From a virus: DNA of 37,830 nt. The stretch's first letter is position 1, and every line of letters starts with the position of its first letter. Under the pieces are notes generated by a model. The model was not told where the DNA came from. It made no database searches and was given only the letters and a program-made list of their open reading frames with translations. Made by a program: the position numbers and the translations under genes. The stretch spans positions 1-37,830 of IMG/VR virus record IMGVR_UViG_3300015162_000002; one strand, written 5' to 3'. Positions 6,444 to 12,641 of the stretch are shown here, piece after piece.

Positions 6444-7297
6444 GCCGCCACCCCTTCGCGAGCGTCCCGCTCCATCCAACTGAACTCGAGATAGCCGGGC
6501 ATGTCGACGTAATGGATCCGGCGGTCGTAGCCCGGCCAGGTGTCGGTCGCCAAGCAGCGTTTCCAGATCGCGACGGCTTTGTCCATCCGGTCGTTCGCGA
6601 GCGCCAACGCCTGCGGAGACAACGACACCAGCGACATCTCATACGGCGGCGCAACCTCGACCACGACAAACCGGAACTCAGGGTCGACCCCGGTCGCGGC
6701 CTTCACCGCGCGCTTGTTGAACGCGACCTGGACGTCGGCGTTCATCCCGTACATCGTCCGCGTCCACGCCTCCGGCTCCGCAGACGCCTTCGTCGTCTTT
6801 AGGTCGTCGACCGCGGTGTAGTCGTCGTGCAACCAGTCGATCAACGTCCGACAGGTGACACCGTCCTCGTTCCAGACGATCGTCTGCTCGGGCTTGCCGT
6901 CCGTGAGGATCGGCGGGTCAGCCTGGAACGACGGAAGCTGCTCGCGGACCGCGGCGACCATCGCTTCGACCTCGACCCAATGCTTCGACAGCAACGGGAT
7001 ACGGCCGGCCGCACGAACCGCGTCGCGTTCCGCCTTCGCGTCCTTCGTCCGCCAGTCATCGGCTTCGACGACGGTCACGATGTCGCGGCCCTCGAGCAGT
7101 ACGGCGTGGCAGACGGTACCGACGGAGAACTTGTCGTCCTCGACGCGCTGATAGTCGGGGTTGAGTCTCGGGTGTTGCTGCCAGGCGTGTCGCGGGCTTG
7201 ACGACAGGAGAACCTTCGCTATGGACGCGGAGAGAGTCGGCTGGGCAGCGACCGCGTCGTCGTGGTACGTCGCTGCGTCGACAGAGAGAATGCTCAT
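6440..7297 (-). CDS. RecE-like PD-(D/E)XK exonuclease
   Basis: This 285-aa protein has the order of the exonuclease VIII/DUF3799 nuclease domain: SASIAKVLL near the start, GTVCHAVLLEG (about 60-70), PEQTIVW, CRTLIDWL, and the metal-binding core AVDDLKTTKAS. It would resect double-stranded DNA ends to give 3' single strands for the Sak4-like ATPase encoded next. ATG at 7297 has GGGAG five bases upstream and overlaps the previous stop (ATGA). Length fits a stand-alone phage nuclease rather than the long E. coli RecE. Confidence 0.85.
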   Translation of the reverse strand: MSILSVDAATYHDDAVAAQPTLSASIAKVLLSSSPRHAWQQHPRLNPDYQRVEDDKFSVGTVCHAVLLEGRDIVTVVEADDWRTKDAKAERDAVRAAGRIPLLSKHWVEVEAMVAAVREQLPSFQADPPILTDGKPEQTIVWNEDGVTCRTLIDWLHDDYTAVDDLKTTKASAEPEAWTRTMYGMNADVQVAFNKRAVKAATGVDPEFRFVVVEVAPPYEMSLVSLSPQALALANDRMDKAVAIWKRCLATDTWPGYDRRIHYVDMPGYLEFSWMERDAREGVAA

Positions 7298-7512
7298 CGC
7301 TTCTCCCGCAGATACGCGCGTGTCTTTTCGCCCATAAGGAACCCGATGGACTCGATACGACGCGCCGCCGCGATCGACAGGTTCACGTCGTCAGCCGCGA
7401 ACCCGAGAAGCAGATGTTCCTGGGCTTCGTCGAGGCGGACACTGAGGTCGGCTAGCTCGTCGAGTAGGACGGACGGGCGTGCATCACGGATCTCGGCAGC
7501 GTGCGAAGTCAC
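7294..7512 (-). CDS. Hypothetical helical protein (72 aa)
   Basis: The GTG at 7512 (MTSHAAEIRD) overlaps the preceding stop as GTGA, the usual junction in this operon; an alternative GTG at 7521 adds three residues. The product is helical, with LDELADLSVRLDEAQEHLLL and a C-terminal basic end (EKTRAYLREKR). No family is recognised. It lies directly upstream of the RecE-like gene and overlaps it, so it is probably co-translated with the recombination genes. Confidence 0.65.
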   Translation of the reverse strand: MTSHAAEIRDARPSVLLDELADLSVRLDEAQEHLLLGFAADDVNLSIAAARRIESIGFLMGEKTRAYLREKR

Positions 7513-7874
7513 AGCGCACACGGCCCGAAATACTCGTCGGCGTCCTCTTGCGACAACCAGATTGTGTCTTCCGCGCCGATCTTGAGCGTCGCGAGCATCC
7601 GCCGCAGGTTGCAGAGCGTGCGCCCTTCTCTCGGCTTCGCGGGGCGCCCAGGAAATTTCACTTCCGGAGACCCGTAGCGACTCGTCGGGATCTTGCCGCG
7701 CTTCGCGTTGACTAGCGCTTTCTCAAGGTGCGCGATGCAGGACTTTTCCCATGCTTCGACTTTGCCGGGATACCCCGCGACGGCGCGCTTGTGCTCGTTC
7801 TCGGCCTTGCGCGTGCGGCCTTCCACGATCTTGATAACGGCTGCGCGCTTCACTTTTACCCGCGTCGTCGTCAT
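7509..7874 (-). CDS. Hypothetical basic protein (121 aa)
   Basis: This 121-aa protein is Lys/Arg-rich in the first half (MTTTRVKVKRAAVIKIVEG) and ends in an acidic segment (WLSQEDADEYFG). The ATG at 7874 overlaps the preceding stop (ATGA). Its length and its DNA-metabolism neighbours suggest a small nucleic-acid-binding protein, but no motif proves it. No recognised family. Confidence 0.7.
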   Translation of the reverse strand: MTTTRVKVKRAAVIKIVEGRTRKAENEHKRAVAGYPGKVEAWEKSCIAHLEKALVNAKRGKIPTSRYGSPEVKFPGRPAKPREGRTLCNLRRMLATLKIGAEDTIWLSQEDADEYFGPCAL

Positions 7875-8080
7875 GGCTTCACCGCGACCGCGCGAGGCTG
7901 CACCTTGAACGCGGCAGGCTTCCAGCTACGCAACGGGACAGCCGCGTACGTTCCCTCGCCGATGTCGAGTGCGGCCTGCGACTGCGCCGAACCGGAACTC
8001 GCGGCGTTGAAGACGGCGACGCGTTCCCACTGGTCGTCTTTGTCGGTGAGCCGGAAGACGAGATAGCTAGTGGCTGCCAT
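7871..8080 (-). CDS. Hypothetical small protein (69 aa)
   Basis: The start is ATG 8080 (MAATSYLVFRLTD), overlapping the stop of the secreted-protein gene as TAATG; the longer upstream frame is a shadow of that gene. The protein looks like a small beta-rich domain (DDQWERVAVFNAASSG, then EGTYAAVPLRSW). Similar short proteins occur in actinophage early regions, but I know no function. No signal or membrane segment is visible. Confidence 0.7.
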   Translation of the reverse strand: MAATSYLVFRLTDKDDQWERVAVFNAASSGSAQSQAALDIGEGTYAAVPLRSWKPAAFKVQPRAVAVKP

Positions 8081-8622
8081 TACGACGCCGCCGTGTACAG
8101 CGCGAAGTGGTTGACGTGGAGCGGCCCGTACTCGGCCAGCGTGACCTTCCACGCCGCCACGTCTTGCACGTCCGCTGCGTCGCCGCCGGAACCGTTCAGG
8201 CCCGTACCCGTCGCGTGCAACCCGTCGGTGTTGCAGATCAGGTGGTAGCCGCCGACGTTGTCCCACGCGTCGTTGTTTCCGAGCGTCGCGGACGGGACGA
8301 ACCAGCCGACACTGAGCTCATGCGGGACGTCTGCCCACTCGAACGCCACCGGCACCCCGCCGAAATGGCTCATGCAAAGGAACGTGTGGCCCGGCTCATC
8401 CACGATCACGGGCGGGGATACATCGGGGCAGCGGCCGGCGGTCGCGTCCGGGAACTGCTCGAGCGCGGCAGCCTGATCGGCGACGTAGTAGCTCGTCCCG
8501 TTATCGCTACAAATGAAGCCGGGGCTGCCTTCCTCCCACGACGACGCCTGAGCGGCCGACGCCCCGACCGCGGCCATCACCACGACATTCAGGACGGCGA
8601 GACAAATGCTGATCCGTTTCAT
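8080..8622 (-). CDS. Secreted protein of the early operon (180 aa)
   Basis: It has a clear signal peptide: MKR, a hydrophobic core to about residue 20, and a likely signal peptidase I site after ASAAQA (residue 26). The mature part has four cysteines (38, 65, 83, 130), consistent with disulfides outside the membrane. It is acidic and aromatic-rich with no known motif. AAGGGAG six bases upstream supports ATG 8622. A secreted product at the head of the early leftward operon is unusual. It could alter the cell surface or block other phages, which is inference only. Confidence 0.8.
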   Translation of the reverse strand: MKRISICLAVLNVVVMAAVGASAAQASSWEEGSPGFICSDNGTSYYVADQAAALEQFPDATAGRCPDVSPPVIVDEPGHTFLCMSHFGGVPVAFEWADVPHELSVGWFVPSATLGNNDAWDNVGGYHLICNTDGLHATGTGLNGSGGDAADVQDVAAWKVTLAEYGPLHVNHFALYTAAS

Positions 8623-8738
8623 TTAGACTCCCTTCTTCTGGAGCCCCGTTGCCTTGCGTCTAGCGGCGAATGGCGGCGGGGCTTCGGTTTGCGTGCTTGA
8701 ACCTTTGGAGCGCGTCAATCAGAGCGTCAGCGAGTTCG
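8623..8738 (-). other. Gap between HTH gene and secreted-protein gene
   Basis: This 116-base stretch holds the ribosome binding site of the secreted-protein gene. It also holds a short frame without its own start that reads SDELADALIDAL onward to a stop near 8660. That frame looks protein-like and is in the -1 frame of the HTH gene just upstream. No convincing promoter or terminator is visible. Confidence 0.4.
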
Positions 8739-9047
8739 TCACTCGAGGCCGCCGTCCGGAAAGGGGCTCGGATCCACCTCTGGATCCAGAAACCAGTCGA
8801 CCGGGCGACCTGTTGCCTCCGAGATCCGTAGAAGGAGACTGGCGCCGGGCCGGTGCTTCGCCTTCTCGAGCTTGATGAGGTGCTGGCGGCCGGTGCCGAC
8901 GAGAGCGCCGAACTTGTCATGGGACAGCCCAGGCGGGCCGCCGTTGAGGTGCTGCCGCGCCCGCTTGATTCTGGTCGCGATCAGCTGGCCGGGTGCAAGC
9001 CGGATCCGTTCCTGGAGTGCTTCGAGTTCGTCGGGGATGATCGCCAC
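8739..9047 (-). CDS. Cro/excisionase-side HTH regulator (102 aa)
   Basis: The likely start is GTG 9047 (MAIIPDELEAL): it lies 7-8 bases after the -10 box of a strong promoter, so the mRNA would be leaderless. A TTG at 9083 would lie in the -35 box and is rejected. Residues about 20-85 are an XRE-type HTH (HDKFGALVGTGRQHLIKLEK, then LLLRISEATGRPVDWFL). It is the first gene of the leftward early block and diverges from another HTH gene. By position it is the Cro-like partner, but either gene could be the lysogeny repressor. Confidence 0.8.
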   Translation of the reverse strand: MAIIPDELEALQERIRLAPGQLIATRIKRARQHLNGGPPGLSHDKFGALVGTGRQHLIKLEKAKHRPGASLLLRISEATGRPVDWFLDPEVDPSPFPDGGLE

Positions 9048-9083
9048 AGGCGCATATATACGCGACGTGGCGCGACGTGTCAA
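9048..9083 (-). promoter_or_regulatory. Early leftward promoter, leaderless
   Basis: On the minus strand, TTGACA (9083-9078) is followed by a 17-base spacer and TATATA (9060-9055). Both boxes are at or near sigma-70 consensus. The predicted transcription start falls at about 9048-9047, directly on the GTG of the HTH gene. Confidence 0.85.
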
Positions 9084-9131
9084 GGGTACGCGCCTAGATT
9101 ATTTCAGGGCACGTCCGTACGCTACGTCGCG
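9061..9131. promoter_or_regulatory. Operator cluster between divergent HTH genes
   Basis: The 8-mer CGCGACGT occurs at 9061-9068 and 9071-9078, exactly ten bases (one helical turn) apart and within the promoter spacer. Its inverted form ACGTCGCG is at 9124-9131, just before the plus-strand gene start. This arrangement fits repressor binding sites for autoregulation and for a lysis-lysogeny switch. The protein that binds is not shown by the sequence. Confidence 0.65.
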
Positions 9132-9133
9132 CG

Positions 9134-9499
9134 ATGGAGCGTGGGTGGGACGCCAAAGGACTTCTAGCGCCCGTGTGGGCGCGCGTAGGAGGCCGTGACG
9201 CCCTCGCAGCCCTCGCCGGGGTACAACCGGGGACGCTGTCCGGCTACAACACAGGGAGGCTCAGGCTCGGCATGGAGAACGCGCGGAAGATCGCTGTCGC
9301 GCTCGGGGTCAGCGTTCTGGAGTTGGGAGCACCCGAAGAAGAGGCCGACGCCGCGGGCCAGAGTCTCGTCGACCGCCAGGCAGCACTAGAAGCCGAGGTC
9401 TTGCGGCTGACGAAGCAGCTTGCCCGTCTAGCTCGTCGAGTTGCCGTTCTAGAGCGTCAAGCTCCGCCCGGATCAAAGCCAGCACGGGCTGCGCATTGA
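9134..9499 (+). CDS. Candidate lysogeny repressor (HTH plus coiled coil, 121 aa)
   Basis: This is the first of two rightward genes. Residues 20-65 form an XRE/lambda-like HTH (DALAALAGVQPGTLSGYN, then ENARKIAVALGVSVLEL). The C-terminal half is a heptad-rich helix (LEAEVLRLTKQLARLARR), probably for dimerisation. It starts at ATG 9134 with no Shine-Dalgarno sequence; a weak -10 (TACGCT, 9118-9123) would place the mRNA start a few bases upstream. Being divergent from the early promoter and having a dimerisation helix makes it the better repressor candidate. No peptidase domain is present, so SOS self-cleavage is not expected. Confidence 0.8.
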   Translation: MERGWDAKGLLAPVWARVGGRDALAALAGVQPGTLSGYNTGRLRLGMENARKIAVALGVSVLELGAPEEEADAAGQSLVDRQAALEAEVLRLTKQLARLARRVAVLERQAPPGSKPARAAH

Positions 9500-9592
9500 G
9501 TTTCATGGAGGAGTCCACGCCTGGCCGGCCGCAGCAGCCGGACGCGGAGTCTTTCAAGGCCGCCGGACGGAACCCGCGCTACTCTCCAAGCT

Positions 9593-9952
9593 GTGAATAG
9601 AGCCGTGTCTTCGTCTGCTGCGGGCGCACGCTGGATCGGGCGAGGCTTCCTGGCTTTCGTCGTGCTCGTGGTCGGCGTGTGGCTTCTCACCAGCTACCCG
9701 TTCCTGACCGTCGTGGCGGCGCTCTTCTGGGTGTTGCCGGTGTTCGTCGGCTACCGGCTCACCGTGTCGAAGGGCCGGAGCTCGCCGTTGCTGCTCGCGT
9801 TCTTCCTGGGCTGGATTGGAGTGCTCTTCGCATTGGTGTTACGGCCTGCGGGGCGGCGGTGCCCGTCGTGTGATGAGACGATCCGCCGGGACGCGACTGT
9901 CTGCCGGTTCTGCGGACGGGAGTCGTCTCCGGCCGCGAACGTCAGCAGGTAG
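9593..9952 (+). CDS. Membrane protein with C-terminal zinc ribbon (119 aa)
   Basis: It starts at GTG 9593 and has about three hydrophobic segments (FLAFVVLVVGVWLL; FLTVVAALFWVLPVFVGY; LLLAFFLGWIGVLFALVL). The end is a double-CxxC zinc ribbon (CPSCDETIRRDATVCRFCG). This topology resembles small superinfection-immunity-type membrane proteins, but the assignment is by shape only. It is co-directional with the repressor candidate, so it could be expressed in the lysogen. Its stop directly abuts the stop of the last leftward late gene. The 93 bases before it show no clear gene or terminator. Confidence 0.75.
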   Translation: MNRAVSSSAAGARWIGRGFLAFVVLVVGVWLLTSYPFLTVVAALFWVLPVFVGYRLTVSKGRSSPLLLAFFLGWIGVLFALVLRPAGRRCPSCDETIRRDATVCRFCGRESSPAANVSR

Positions 9953-10117
9953 TTACTCGACGCCCGAGGTGGCGCCCCGTCCGACCGCGTACTCGACGCT
10001 GGTGTCGGTCTCGTTCCAGTCGGCGCTGCCGCACATGTCGGGAGGGAACGGCTCTTCGAACTGGTCGATGTCGGTCGACTCGAGCGACGGGCCGAACCAG
10101 CCTGGGCGGCGCGTCAT
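9953..10117 (-). CDS. Hypothetical acidic protein (54 aa), last late gene
   Basis: The start is ATG 10117 (MTRRPGWFGPSLES), overlapping the nuclease stop (ATGA); the longer frame is a shadow of the nuclease. The protein is acidic and Pro/Asp-rich (DIDQFEEPFPPDMC) and probably mostly disordered. It is the final gene of the leftward late block and ends head-on against the rightward membrane protein gene with no spacer. No family is recognised. Confidence 0.6.
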   Translation of the reverse strand: MTRRPGWFGPSLESTDIDQFEEPFPPDMCGSADWNETDTSVEYAVGRGATSGVE

Positions 10118-10479
10118 GGCTGCTGCACCGGGACGGGTTTGGCGCCTGTCCCGTCCCAGACGACCGCGTGCCCCGCGGCGATCATCGCGCCGGCGAAGTC
10201 GAGGCCGCCGTAGACGATGTCGCCCTCGATCCGGCCCCCGTACTTGTCCCACCCGTGTGAGACCACCGTCACCGCGTCTCCGGGATGTAGCAGCGTGCGT
10301 GCGTAGTCGCGCGCCGTTTTTCCGGCGTCGGTCGCGAGCTCGGGCGCGTTGATGCCCGCGACACGGACGCGCGCGTACACCGTCAGGTCGAAGCCGACGT
10401 CGAGTCGGACGTTGACGGTGTCGCCGTCGTGGACGAGATCGACGACGCCCTTGTACGGGCCGAACGTCTTGCCGATCAC
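10114..10479 (-). CDS. Staphylococcal-type thermonuclease (SNase)
   Basis: The start is GTG 10479 (MIGKTFGPYKG), overlapping the previous stop as GTGA. The 121-aa protein is an SNase OB-fold domain. Expected active-site residues are present: Asp20 (HDGDTV), Arg39 and Glu47 (RVAGINAPEL), and Arg83 (YGGRIEGD). The family cuts DNA and RNA using calcium. It lies downstream of the endolysin-holin genes, so it is a late protein. No signal peptide is visible, so it probably acts in the cytoplasm at lysis or is packaged; this is inference. Confidence 0.85.
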   Translation of the reverse strand: MIGKTFGPYKGVVDLVHDGDTVNVRLDVGFDLTVYARVRVAGINAPELATDAGKTARDYARTLLHPGDAVTVVSHGWDKYGGRIEGDIVYGGLDFAGAMIAAGHAVVWDGTGAKPVPVQQP

Positions 10480-10667
10480 CGGAGCGCCTTCCGGCGTGCC
10501 GCGATCACCCGGAGCCGACGAACCAGCCTCGCCCACGCCCACGGCTCGACCTCGTCATACGTGAACAACCCCTCATGCCTCGTCGACTCGAGGTACTCGC
10601 CCCACGCGTCGGACTCGTCGATAGCGAGCAGCTCGCGCGCTTCAGGCTGGGGGATCGTGGTGGGCAT
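10476..10667 (-). CDS. Hypothetical small protein (63 aa)
   Basis: ATG 10667 begins MPTTIPQPEARELLAIDESD and the stop overlaps the nuclease GTG (GTGA). The product has an acidic, aromatic middle (LFTYDEVEPWAWARL) and a basic end (RRLRVIAARRKALR). It follows the holin-like gene after a 48-base gap with no good Shine-Dalgarno sequence. No family is recognised. Confidence 0.6.
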   Translation of the reverse strand: MPTTIPQPEARELLAIDESDAWGEYLESTRHEGLFTYDEVEPWAWARLVRRLRVIAARRKALR

Positions 10668-10715
10668 GAGCGTTGCTGGGGGGGTCGCCTGTCCTGGGGA
10701 TACCGCTCCAGGGAG

Positions 10716-10976
10716 CTAGCCCCCAGCCTTTGGCGGCCTTTCGGACGCGAGCGTTGTCGGTGCGGCGGGGTCGCTGCCGTTCCAGATGTCGGAGAGGGTG
10801 CGCCGGATGCCGCGCCGGCCGATGTAGAGGCGTAGCGACGCGAGCCCGGTCGCGATCCCGGCACCAGCGGCCGGGGTGAGATGGGTCCCGGCGTACTTGT
10901 TGAGGAGGTAGACGGCGAGGGTGCCGAGCCCGCCAAAGATGAGGGCGGCAGCAGTATTCGGATGGCCGGATGTCAT
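10716..10976 (-). CDS. Holin-like membrane protein (86 aa)
   Basis: It starts at ATG 10976, overlapping the endolysin stop (ATGA), with GGAGG eight bases upstream. Two hydrophobic segments are visible (AALIFGGLGTLAVYLL and PAAGAGIATGLASLRLYI), followed by a charged tail ending in Lys/Ala/Gly. Small size, two membrane segments and its position directly after a CHAP endolysin fit a class II holin. No specific holin family signature is recognised, so the assignment rests on shape and context. Confidence 0.7.
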   Translation of the reverse strand: MTSGHPNTAAALIFGGLGTLAVYLLNKYAGTHLTPAAGAGIATGLASLRLYIGRRGIRRTLSDIWNGSDPAAPTTLASERPPKAGG

Positions 10977-11584
10977 TGCTTCTTCCTCCGTTTGATGGTG
11001 AGGCCGCCGAAGCGGTTGAGGAGCTGCGGGATCTTTTTGCCGACGCCTTTCGCGCCGGACGCGAACACGAGCTTCTTGTGGCCGGACGCGCTGGTGACGA
11101 CTTCGTAGACGGGCTTCTTCGCGGCCGGCACTGTCCCGGCTTCGACGGGGTCGACGCAGCCGCGCACGAGGTTCGCGGGGTGCGTGACACGGGTGACGGC
11201 GTCGCCCCAGTTCCCGTCGATCGTGTGGACGACCGGGCCGCCGTCGTAGCGTTTCTCGAGGACGCCGACGTGGCCGGCCCCGATGTTGAAGATGATCGCG
11301 GCGCCGGGTTTGGCTTTCGCGAGCGGGACCACCCAGTTCGGGAGATGCTGCCGGTACCAGTCGAGCATCGCGTACGCGCCCGCGCCCTTATAGGGCAGCT
11401 TGAACCCGGCTTCTGTCCACGCCTTGCAAACCGTCGCCGCGCACCACGGCCACCGTGTACCCGCGAGCCATGTCGCTCTCTGGCATTCCTGGACGAAGGG
11501 GCCGGTGTTTGATCCCATCGGCTGTTCGTGCTGGCCGACGTTTTGTTGCATCCAGTGGACGGCCCGTTCGTGCTTGGTAGCCAC
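10973..11584 (-). CDS. CHAP-domain endolysin
   Basis: This 203-aa protein has an N-terminal CHAP domain (about 15-145) that cleaves peptidoglycan peptides. The catalytic Cys48 sits in WPWCAATVC, His105 in GHVGV, and IDGNWG (122-127) carries the third residue. A basic C-terminus (GLTIKRRKKQ) may bind the wall. There is no signal peptide, so export relies on a holin, a candidate for which follows immediately. The GTG start at 11584 is set by the start-associated motif five bases upstream. Reading is leftward with the late block. Confidence 0.9.
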   Translation of the reverse strand: MATKHERAVHWMQQNVGQHEQPMGSNTGPFVQECQRATWLAGTRWPWCAATVCKAWTEAGFKLPYKGAGAYAMLDWYRQHLPNWVVPLAKAKPGAAIIFNIGAGHVGVLEKRYDGGPVVHTIDGNWGDAVTRVTHPANLVRGCVDPVEAGTVPAAKKPVYEVVTSASGHKKLVFASGAKGVGKKIPQLLNRFGGLTIKRRKKQ

Positions 11585-11589
11585 GGGCT

Positions 11590-11599
11590 GCCTATCGTC
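11590..11599 (-). promoter_or_regulatory. Start-associated motif 1 (endolysin)
   Basis: Minus-strand GACGATAGGC followed by AGCCC and the GTG at 11584 (5-base spacing). This copy most closely matches the cluster K start-associated consensus GGGATAGGAGCCC that I recall. Confidence 0.8.
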
Positions 11600-11622
11600 T
11601 TAGGGGGCCGCGCGGAGCAGCC

Positions 11623-12270
11623 TCACGGCGTCGTCACCGTCACGACCTGCAGCCCGCTCGGCACGCTATGGAAAATCTGGTAGGCGAGGAGGAGCAGCGC
11701 TAGCACACCGACGAACGCGGCGAGCACGGCTCGCGAGTCGACGCCGCCTTGCTTGTTGCCTTCGCTCCGGTTCACGCGCTCCTTCAAATCATCTAGCTGG
11801 GTGACAAGACCCGCGATCGCCGTCGTGAACGTCGCCGACAGCTGCTTCAACTGCTCAGACGTCGACGCCTCGCTCTTCGCGATCGACAAGCCGGACGCGG
11901 TCGTCTGCTCCTTCACCGCCTCCTTCGCAGCGGCGAGCGCCGCGTCGACGGCGTCCTTGGTGTCTTTCTTCTGCTCGACCCTTTGCCGTTCGACGAGGTC
12001 GAACTGGGTGCCGACGGAGTCGAACCGCTCGTCCACCAGCTCCTTCACCTGGCCGACCTTCTCGTCGATCAGGTGTGGAACTTCCTCGACGCTGCGGAGC
12101 CGCAACGCGGTCGCCGTGTCGATCCCGTTTAGCCGCTCCGCGATCACCTTGATTTCGCCGTCGACGTAGTCGCGCTCCGACTTCATCGCGCGCTCGACCG
12201 CGTCGTTAGTCGCGACAGTCGGGTCGGGGTTCGGCTTCGTCCCCGGCGCGCTATCCATTGGCTCGGCCAT
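11623..12270 (-). CDS. Coiled-coil protein with C-terminal membrane anchor (215 aa)
   Basis: ATG 12270 follows the previous stop by a few bases. After a Pro-rich N-terminus, residues about 25-180 are heptad-rich (VERAMKSERDYVDGEIKV through LVTQLDDLKERVN). Near residues 185-205 is one membrane span (AVLAAFVGVLALLLLAYQIF). This layout is common next to actinophage lysis genes and may be a tail-anchored membrane protein, possibly a lysis accessory or a structural protein. No enzyme motif is visible. Confidence 0.75.
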   Translation of the reverse strand: MAEPMDSAPGTKPNPDPTVATNDAVERAMKSERDYVDGEIKVIAERLNGIDTATALRLRSVEEVPHLIDEKVGQVKELVDERFDSVGTQFDLVERQRVEQKKDTKDAVDAALAAAKEAVKEQTTASGLSIAKSEASTSEQLKQLSATFTTAIAGLVTQLDDLKERVNRSEGNKQGGVDSRAVLAAFVGVLALLLLAYQIFHSVPSGLQVVTVTTP

Positions 12271-12273
12271 CGG

Positions 12274-12387
12274 TTAGCGCCGGACGATCCAGATCAGCAA
12301 CGCGACAGCCGCAAGAACCGCCAACACAACCCAGAGCAGATCAGGAATAGCACCTGCGAACATGAACCCCTCCTCGTCGACGATCAC
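12274..12387 (-). CDS. Small single-pass membrane protein (37 aa)
   Basis: The open frame extends upstream to 12678, but the start-associated motif at 12394-12403 points to GTG 12387. The product MIVDEEGFMFAGAIPDLLWV continues with a hydrophobic span (VVLAVLAAVALLIWIV) and ends in RR. It is a single-pass protein with a short acidic N-terminus. It lies between a coiled-coil small protein and the 215-aa membrane protein, close to the lysis genes, and could be a second holin or antiholin; that is inference. Confidence 0.7.
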   Translation of the reverse strand: MIVDEEGFMFAGAIPDLLWVVLAVLAAVALLIWIVRR

Positions 12388-12393
12388 TGCGTT

Positions 12394-12403
12394 GCCTATC
12401 GTC
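12394..12403 (-). promoter_or_regulatory. Start-associated motif 2 (37-aa membrane protein)
   Basis: Minus-strand GACGATAGGC, then AACGCA and GTG 12387 (6-base spacing). It resolves the start inside a longer misleading frame. Confidence 0.8.
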
Positions 12404-12404
12404 C

Positions 12405-12641
12405 TCAGACGAGCGTCCAGGCTGTACCGTCGCCCTTCCAGAGCACATGCGTCGCAGCCAGCATCACGACCGCACCCTCCGGCGCCGACGCAGGCAGAAC
12501 ATCGACGAGCGGGACGCGTCCGGTCGCGCTCCCCTGCAGCTGCCGCTCCAACTGGCCGACACGACGCTCGAGGTCGGCGATCTTCTGCGCCATCCTCGCA
12601 CCAGGCGTACCAGGCGGCGGCGCAGCAGGATTCAAACTCAT
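12405..12641 (-). CDS. Small coiled-coil protein (78 aa)
   Basis: ATG 12641 overlaps the stop of the tail-hub gene (ATGA), with GAGG eight bases upstream. After a Pro/Gly/Ala N-terminus there is a short coiled coil (MAQKIADLERRVGQLERQLQ) and then a beta-rich end (VVMLAATHVLWKGDGTAW). It resembles small tail-tip accessory proteins encoded after actinophage minor tail genes. No specific family is recognised. Confidence 0.65.
   Translation of the reverse strand: MSLNPAAPPPGTPGARMAQKIADLERRVGQLERQLQGSATGRVPLVDVLPASAPEGAVVMLAATHVLWKGDGTAWTLV

Noticed and set aside
9457-9690. Minus-strand frames between the two rightward genes
   Set aside because: They overlap the repressor candidate or its downstream gap, have low-complexity composition and no start signals.
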